Assembly (NCBI GenBank): GCA_964614215.1
Contig: CAZTKP010000161.1
Coordinates: forward strand, 1 to 5,807
From: CAZTKP01 sp964614215
Lineage (GTDB): Bacteria; UBP6; UBA1177
Length of the DNA stretch: 5,807 nucleotides
Direction of reading: 5' to 3'
Of this stretch, positions 1 to 3,681 are shown one piece after another (the stretch's first letter is position 1; each line of letters starts with the position of its first letter). The position numbers and the translations under genes are program-made. The notes below the pieces were generated by a model, which made no database searches, was not told where the DNA came from, and saw only the letters and a program-made list of their open reading frames with translations.

Positions 1-660
1 GCGGAGAACAGGCCTTCCTGATCTTCGGATACAGAAGAGGTGCAAGGTACTACACGGTTCTTGATATCTCTGAACTGGATAATCCCAAGTTCGTACAGCA
101 TATTGAAGTTGAGGGACAAAGCTGGGGAAAACCGCTGGTGTTTAGAAAATGTACATCGGCAACTACCTGTACGGTAGCGACAGATCTTGATTACTACCTC
201 GCAATTCCCGGAGGTTACGATCCCTGTCATGATGCTGATACTCCTGCATGTCCAACTTCGGGAGGCGGAGTTCTTGATCCGGCGGGTAACCATATTTACA
301 TTTATAGTTTTAATGGAACGAGTTTCGACCCTGTTAAGGATTATGAGACAACTAACGCCCAGAGCAACATAATAAGAGCTGGTGATACAGCCTGGTTAAG
401 AACATCTTTTGTTTCTGCACCTGTCGGAGTCAATACACAGGGAAAACTATCTCAGAATACGGAGTTTATCTATATCTCTGATATTTCCAGTACTGTTTTC
501 AGGATAGATGTAACAGACAACGATCCGGCCAACTGGTCGTTAAGGGTTATCTTTAAACAGAGAGCCCTTGCTCAGCCTGTCAACTGGTTTTCGGGTATAA
601 GAACCTATGTTCCGACAAATATCTATCCTCCTCTTACACAGTATCCTATCTATGAGGATG
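1..660 (+). CDS. pilY1: PilY1-type pilus tip protein, internal part (cut by window edge and by N gap)
   Basis: PilY1/PilC proteins are large secreted proteins of the type IV pilus that act at the tip in pilus biogenesis, adhesion and surface sensing. This fragment is read in frame 3 from base 3 (219 codons to 659) with no start, so the gene begins outside the window. It carries typical pieces of the PilY1 C-terminal beta-propeller: FGYRRGARYYTVLDIS near the start, then GQSWGKP (about 114-134), a hydrophobic strand ending in PGGYD, DPAGNHIYIYSFNG (about 279-320), and IYISDISSTVFRIDV followed by DPANW. An insert at about 150-255 holds four cysteines (codons at 150, 168, 225, 249), which could form disulfides. 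The GTG at 138 is an internal valine, not a start. Codons in this frame after the gap are spurious; the gene continues in frame 2 from 671. Family assignment is by motif recognition. The calcium-binding loop known from some PilY1 proteins is not visible here. Confidence 0.85.
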
Positions 661-670
661 NNNNNNNNNN
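661..670. other. assembly gap (10 N)
   Basis: Ten undetermined bases interrupt the PilY1 gene. The reading frame before the gap ends with a complete codon at 657-659 plus one base (660). After the gap the PilY1-like frame resumes with a codon starting at 671. An intact gene therefore needs a true gap length of 2 modulo 3, so the literal 10 cannot be right unless the gene is really frameshifted. The run looks like a scaffolding placeholder. Confidence 0.95.
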
Positions 671-1261
671 CCGTTCTCGCTTGTTACAGGTAACCTCGTA
701 AATCCAAGGGCTTCGGAAACAGATGAGATGATAGTGATCTACGACAGATACGATTATCCGGACCTTGAAGACCCTATAGATCCCGGTGACCTGAAAGATA
801 TGACAGGTGATCTTCAGGATCACGGCACATCAGTATGGGCCGGATTCGACGGATGGAAAAACTATTTTGATGATCTACCTGAAAAGGGAATATCAAAACC
901 GCTCATGGTCTATGACAGATATCAGTACAACACATATTCACTGACATGGAACAGTTATATTCCTAACGAACTCACTGACTGTCGTAGTTTCGGTACAAGT
1001 AGGAACTATATGAAGAACCTTGTCAATGGTGTTGCTCCGAAGATCGGTGAGAATTCGGATCTGTATAGAAATGATGATTACTGGGATCCGCAGGAACAGT
1101 GTGCTACAGATAAAATAAGTCTCGCTACAGATATCGGAATTATTGCTACATCAGAGGGTGAGGATATAACTTTCAGCGCCGGTCACGATATTTTCAGGAG
1201 AAGAGGTCCGACACAGGTTGAAAATGCCGCGAACATTATTAAATGGTATGAGCTGTATTAG
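671..1261 (+). CDS. pilY1: PilY1-type pilus tip protein, C-terminal end (after N gap)
   Basis: This is the end of the same PilY1 gene, open in frame 2 from the gap edge to the TAG at 1259-1261 (196 codons). The ATG at 728 is only the first methionine after the gap and has no credible ribosome binding site. Translation is already PilY1-like from 671 (PFSLVTGN..., then DEMIVIYDRYDYPD). The family has a 'value of G-T-G..., D...YVIYD' strand here, followed by an acidic stretch (about 750-815) like the one here. The end (SAGHDIFRRRGPTQVENA, then IIKWYELY) matches the usual PilY1 finish, where a short arginine-rich strand closes the propeller with a W-x-E-L ending. The final codons run straight into the next gene's Shine-Dalgarno (TAGGAGG, 1259-1265). 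Alternatively it could be a pseudogene if the frame change is real, but the gap explains it better. Confidence 0.85.
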   Translation, partial: PFSLVTGNLVNPRASETDEMIVIYDRYDYPDLEDPIDPGDLKDMTGDLQDHGTSVWAGFDGWKNYFDDLPEKGISKPLMVYDRYQYNTYSLTWNSYIPNELTDCRSFGTSRNYMKNLVNGVAPKIGENSDLYRNDDYWDPQEQCATDKISLATDIGIIATSEGEDITFSAGHDIFRRRGPTQVENAANIIKWYELY

Positions 1262-1273
1262 GAGGAAAGATAA

Positions 1274-2065
1274 ATGAGAAAGTTTTTAACAGCAATGCTT
1301 CTAACGGTTCTTTTTATGGGATCTCTTCATGCTGAAATAGAAGTTAATGAAGGAGATTCGGTTGTTGAATTCCCTACTATAGTTCTTGTCGGCCAGATCG
1401 TGGAGATTACGCCTTATTCTGTCATATTTGAAAACACTTATTCAGGGACAAAAGTAACTGATAAGCAGATACAGGACCTTATTAAATACTATTCAAACAG
1501 TACTGATTTCAGGGCCCATGCTTTTGCCAATTCCTTAAAGGTTTTAAGTGTCAAAGACGGGAAAATGAGGATAGCTTTTTATCTGGACAATATTACAAAA
1601 GTTTTTGACAATGATGTTAGGAACTATATGAAATTTATTCCGCTTTTCTATCTTTTTAAAAACAACATCAATCAGCTCAAGATAAGCGAGAAAATAAGAG
1701 AGGAACTTAAGAAAAAGACCATTGATTATTACCTTAATCTGCCGATGGTGAAGAAAATGATGTCTGAAGCCTGGCTGGCTGGTGTTTTTAAGATAGATCC
1801 TGAATCAGGTAAGCTTGTTTACTACGCATCAAGAACCTATAACAACCTTGAAGATCTCAAGCTTGATGAATGGTCCCGGGAAAATCGGATCTTCGAAATA
1901 ATAAAAACAGGACTTGTAATGACGATGTCAAAAGCAAGAGTGGTTGGAAGAAACACAGGTTCCAAAGAGGAAGATGAGAAGAAAAAAGACGGGAAAGGAA
2001 GTGTTAACGGCAAGAATGGTTTTTATGACAATAAAGTTGACGAAACCGGTGAGGTGAAAGAATGA
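1274..2065 (+). CDS. secreted protein of unknown function between pilY1 and the pilins
   Basis: I do not recognise this 263-aa protein. The start is well supported: GGAGG at 1261-1265 lies 8 bases before the ATG, and residues 1-20 form a classical signal peptide (RK, then hydrophobic LTAMLLTVLFMG, then SLHA with cleavage before Glu21). This points to the periplasm or outer surface. The mature part opens with a short beta-like region (about 21-60, VEFPTIVLVGQIVEITPYSVIFE). A lysine-rich, probably helical middle follows (about 110-170). From about 226 to the end the tail is charged, low complexity and probably disordered (KEEDEKKKDGKG...). It has no cysteine, unlike every neighbour. Its last codon overlaps the next pilin's start (ATGA, 2062-2065), which suggests translational coupling and a linked role. 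The position after pilY1 and before pilins corresponds to that of pilY2 in Pseudomonas, but I see no sequence basis for homology and the length is about twice that of PilY2. Confidence 0.8.
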   Translation: MRKFLTAMLLTVLFMGSLHAEIEVNEGDSVVEFPTIVLVGQIVEITPYSVIFENTYSGTKVTDKQIQDLIKYYSNSTDFRAHAFANSLKVLSVKDGKMRIAFYLDNITKVFDNDVRNYMKFIPLFYLFKNNINQLKISEKIREELKKKTIDYYLNLPMVKKMMSEAWLAGVFKIDPESGKLVYYASRTYNNLEDLKLDEWSRENRIFEIIKTGLVMTMSKARVVGRNTGSKEEDEKKKDGKGSVNGKNGFYDNKVDETGEVKE

Positions 2066-2565
2066 TAGTTTCTGGAAATCCAGTGAGATCAGGGCATACT
2101 CTGGTAGAGCTTCTGGTTGTTCTTGCTATTATTTCGATACTTGCCGTGGTTGCCATTCCAATCTTTGACGGCTATGCTGAAGATGGCAGGATAGATGAAC
2201 TAAAGGCAACTTTGCTTAAAGCTGCTGCGGCACAGGAAAAGTATTTTGCGTCAAAAGGAATGTATGCGGCAGTTAAAGGGGATCTGAATCCTTTTGGTTT
2301 TCCAGACCCTGTTAATGATAAGATGAAACTTTATACCGGAGTGATCTTTCAGCAGAACGTAGGTATGACATACTGGGTTGCGGGCAACTACGATGTTAAT
2401 CCCGATGTGTCGGATACATATAATGAGTGCTGGGCGTATTTCGGATCAGTTATAGGAACAGGGAGTTCAGATAACTTTATGCGTCTTCATCAGGAAACGG
2501 GTAATAATTCGACTGATATTTCGGGCTGTAGCAACTGTCCGGTTTTAGATCTGGTTTGTAAATAG
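2062..2565 (+). CDS. type IV prepilin (minor pilin, PilE-like)
   Basis: Type IV prepilins are cleaved and N-methylated by the prepilin peptidase PilD at the inner membrane, then assembled into the pilus through their N-terminal helix. This 167-aa protein has a short leader of 11 residues ending in Gly11. The helix follows: His12 at mature position 1, then TLVELLVVLAIISILAVVAIP. The essential Glu at mature +5 (Glu16) and the helix-kinking Pro at +22 (Pro33) are both present. The stretch AAAAQEKYFASKGMYA is typical of PilE-like pilins. Cysteines at 123, 156, 159 and 166 (including a CSNC) may form the disulfide-bonded loop near the C terminus seen in many pilins. Histidine at +1, where Phe or Met is usual, is odd. 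The start overlaps the upstream stop by four bases, with GAGG at 2051-2054 seven bases before it. The next pilin follows after 9 bases. Confidence 0.92.
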   Translation: MIVSGNPVRSGHTLVELLVVLAIISILAVVAIPIFDGYAEDGRIDELKATLLKAAAAQEKYFASKGMYAAVKGDLNPFGFPDPVNDKMKLYTGVIFQQNVGMTYWVAGNYDVNPDVSDTYNECWAYFGSVIGTGSSDNFMRLHQETGNNSTDISGCSNCPVLDLVCK

Positions 2566-2574
2566 GAGAGAAAA

Positions 2575-2964
2575 ATGAAAGGATTTTCACTTATAGAATT
2601 AATGGTAGTTATTGCAATAATCGCAGTTTTGTCAGCTATTGCTATCCCTGGATACAATGCCTATAAGGAAAGGGCTATAAGATCTGAAGCTGAACAGGAG
2701 TTGATGAATGTGCAGACTGTTCAGGAAGATTATTTCAACAGCTACAGAAAGTATCTGGGAGCGGGTACGGAGACCACTCTTGAAAATTTCTACGGCGTAA
2801 ATATCACAGGTGATCATTTTAAAATAGTTATGGGTGGAGACAGCTCTGCTTATACAGCGACAGCATATGTCTGTTATAACGTTGCCGGATCAGGCTGTGG
2901 TTCAGGCAATGCCAATATGACCTGTACTATAGTTGCAGATCAGGATAAACCGGATTGTAATTAA
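2575..2964 (+). CDS. type IV prepilin (PilE-like / pilin)
   Basis: This second pilin has 129 residues. Its leader is minimal (MKG), with predicted cleavage between Gly3 and Phe4. The mature N terminus FSLIELMVVIAIIAVLSAIA is canonical, with Glu at +5 (Glu8) and Pro at +22 (Pro25). After the helix, RSEAEQELMNVQTVQEDYF and then YRKYLG match the alpha-helical stem and start of the globular head in PilE-type minor pilins. Four cysteines in the last third (100, 108, 117, 128) can make two disulfides. The region 91-100 (SAYTATAYVC) and the closing CTIVADQDKPDC resemble the final beta-strand and end of PilE. Its Shine-Dalgarno GGAG (2565-2568) shares bases with the upstream stop TAG, six bases before the ATG. 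It could be a major or a minor subunit; position in a pilY1 cluster favours minor. It and the preceding pilin share only the N-terminal helix and stem strongly, so a recent duplication is not evident. Confidence 0.93.
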   Translation: MKGFSLIELMVVIAIIAVLSAIAIPGYNAYKERAIRSEAEQELMNVQTVQEDYFNSYRKYLGAGTETTLENFYGVNITGDHFKIVMGGDSSAYTATAYVCYNVAGSGCGSGNANMTCTIVADQDKPDCN

Positions 2965-2974
2965 ATTAATATAT

Positions 2975-2979
2975 GGAGG
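2975..2979 (+). promoter_or_regulatory. ribosome binding site that decides the start of the lipoprotein gene
   Basis: GGAGG here is 5 bases before the ATG at 2985. An in-frame ATG at 2973 overlaps this motif and has no Shine-Dalgarno of its own. Starting at 2985 also gives a clean lipoprotein signal peptide (MRVN...) instead of one preceded by an acidic MEAE. Confidence 0.8.
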
Positions 2980-2984
2980 CTGAG

Positions 2985-3671
2985 ATGAGAGTAAATGTTA
3001 TCATTAATACACTGCTTACTCTGATGCTGGCATCTTTGATTTTAGGTTGTGACAAAATGGAGGGAGACTTAGCTTCCTCTGATGAGAATATCAACCCGGA
3101 ATTTGAAAATCCTGACGGGGATCTTTCCGAGGACTACGGCTTGATGCCTGTTAAACTGGAGCAGAATGTACAGACTTGGTCTGTTCCTGCCACAGGTCAG
3201 AAAAAATGCTACGGGCTGGATGGCGAGATCCCGTGTCCGAGACCGGGAGAAGCTTTTTTCGGGCAGGATGGCTCTTATCAGTTTGGTGTAAGGTCTTATC
3301 AGGATAATGCCGATGCCACCGTAACAGATCTTGTTACGGGCCTTACCTGGCAGGTAGGTTACAAAAGAGATGTCTCATGGTACGGTGCAAAGAACTACTG
3401 TGAAACATTGACTCTTAACGGTGACAAATGGAGGCTTCCGGATACTCATGAGATAAGATCTCTGGTTGACTACGGTACAGCTGATCCTGCAATTGACACA
3501 ACTGCTTTTCCGGATACGCCGTCTGAATGGTTCTGGGGATCAAAAGCGGTTGGTCTTGATAATATAGGCCTGGGCCTGGAATCATCCTGGATAGTGAATT
3601 TTTACGATGGTTTCGTGGAATATACATCCAGGAACAATCTTTATAATGTTCGTTGCGTAAAAGCTAATTAA
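2985..3671 (+). CDS. DUF1566 (Lcl C-terminal-like) lipoprotein
   Basis: From the ATG at 2985 the protein has 228 residues. Residues 1-21 are a lipoprotein signal peptide ending in the lipobox LILG before Cys22, so the protein should be lipid-anchored. The following Asp23 is, in enterobacteria, an inner-membrane retention signal; whether that rule applies here is unknown. Residues 23-60 form an acidic linker. Residues 67-110 contain TGQKKCYGLDGEIPCPRPGE and then FFGQDGSY, a stretch I associate with DUF1566 proteins. The DUF1566 domain covers about 111-228: VTDLVTGLTWQ, then SWYGAKNYCETLTLNG, then WRLPDTHEIRSLVDYG, then a FW pair near 183, and the hallmark finish YNVRCVK. Cysteines 75/84 and 139/224 could pair. 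The domain is found in surface proteins including the Legionella collagen-like adhesin, and is probably C-type-lectin-like. Placement 20 bases after a pilin and 10 bases before another DUF1566 gene suggests co-expression. The adhesin role is inference. Confidence 0.88.
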   Translation: MRVNVIINTLLTLMLASLILGCDKMEGDLASSDENINPEFENPDGDLSEDYGLMPVKLEQNVQTWSVPATGQKKCYGLDGEIPCPRPGEAFFGQDGSYQFGVRSYQDNADATVTDLVTGLTWQVGYKRDVSWYGAKNYCETLTLNGDKWRLPDTHEIRSLVDYGTADPAIDTTAFPDTPSEWFWGSKAVGLDNIGLGLESSWIVNFYDGFVEYTSRNNLYNVRCVKAN

Positions 3672-3676
3672 GGAGG
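3671..3676 (+). promoter_or_regulatory. ribosome binding site of the large cysteine-rich gene
   Basis: AGGAGG starts on the last base of the upstream TAA stop and sits 5 bases before the ATG at 3682. It supports translation of the long downstream frame. A second ATG at 3677 lies between them in another frame, but stops after two codons (ATG TCA TGA). Confidence 0.8.
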
Positions 3677-3681
3677 ATGTC

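Noticed and set aside
187..372. 61-codon plus-strand frame inside the PilY1 gene
   Set aside because: It is a shadow of the PilY1 frame, with no ribosome binding site and no recognisable protein features.
138..701. Stand-alone 187-aa gene starting at GTG 138 and ending at 701
   Set aside because: The frame is open back to the window edge with PilY1-like sequence, and the residues after the N gap are an out-of-frame artefact.
728..1261. Independent gene starting at ATG 728
   Set aside because: The same frame is open and PilY1-like back to 671, and there is no good ribosome binding site. It is the end of the split PilY1 gene.
2632..2817. Minus-strand 61-codon frame opposite the second pilin
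   Set aside because: It is antisense to a clear pilin gene, with no supporting start signal or protein similarity.
2973..2984. ATG at 2973 as start of the DUF1566 lipoprotein
   Set aside because: It overlaps the GGAGG that serves the ATG at 2985 and would put acidic residues before the signal peptide.
2965..2984. Possible promoter or terminator in the 20-base AT-rich spacer after the second pilin
   Set aside because: The spacer is too short for both promoter boxes and shows no stem-loop with a U tract; it mainly holds the ribosome binding site.
3415..3627. Minus-strand 70-codon frame opposite the DUF1566 domain
   Set aside because: It is antisense to a well-supported coding region; composition looks like a reverse shadow.
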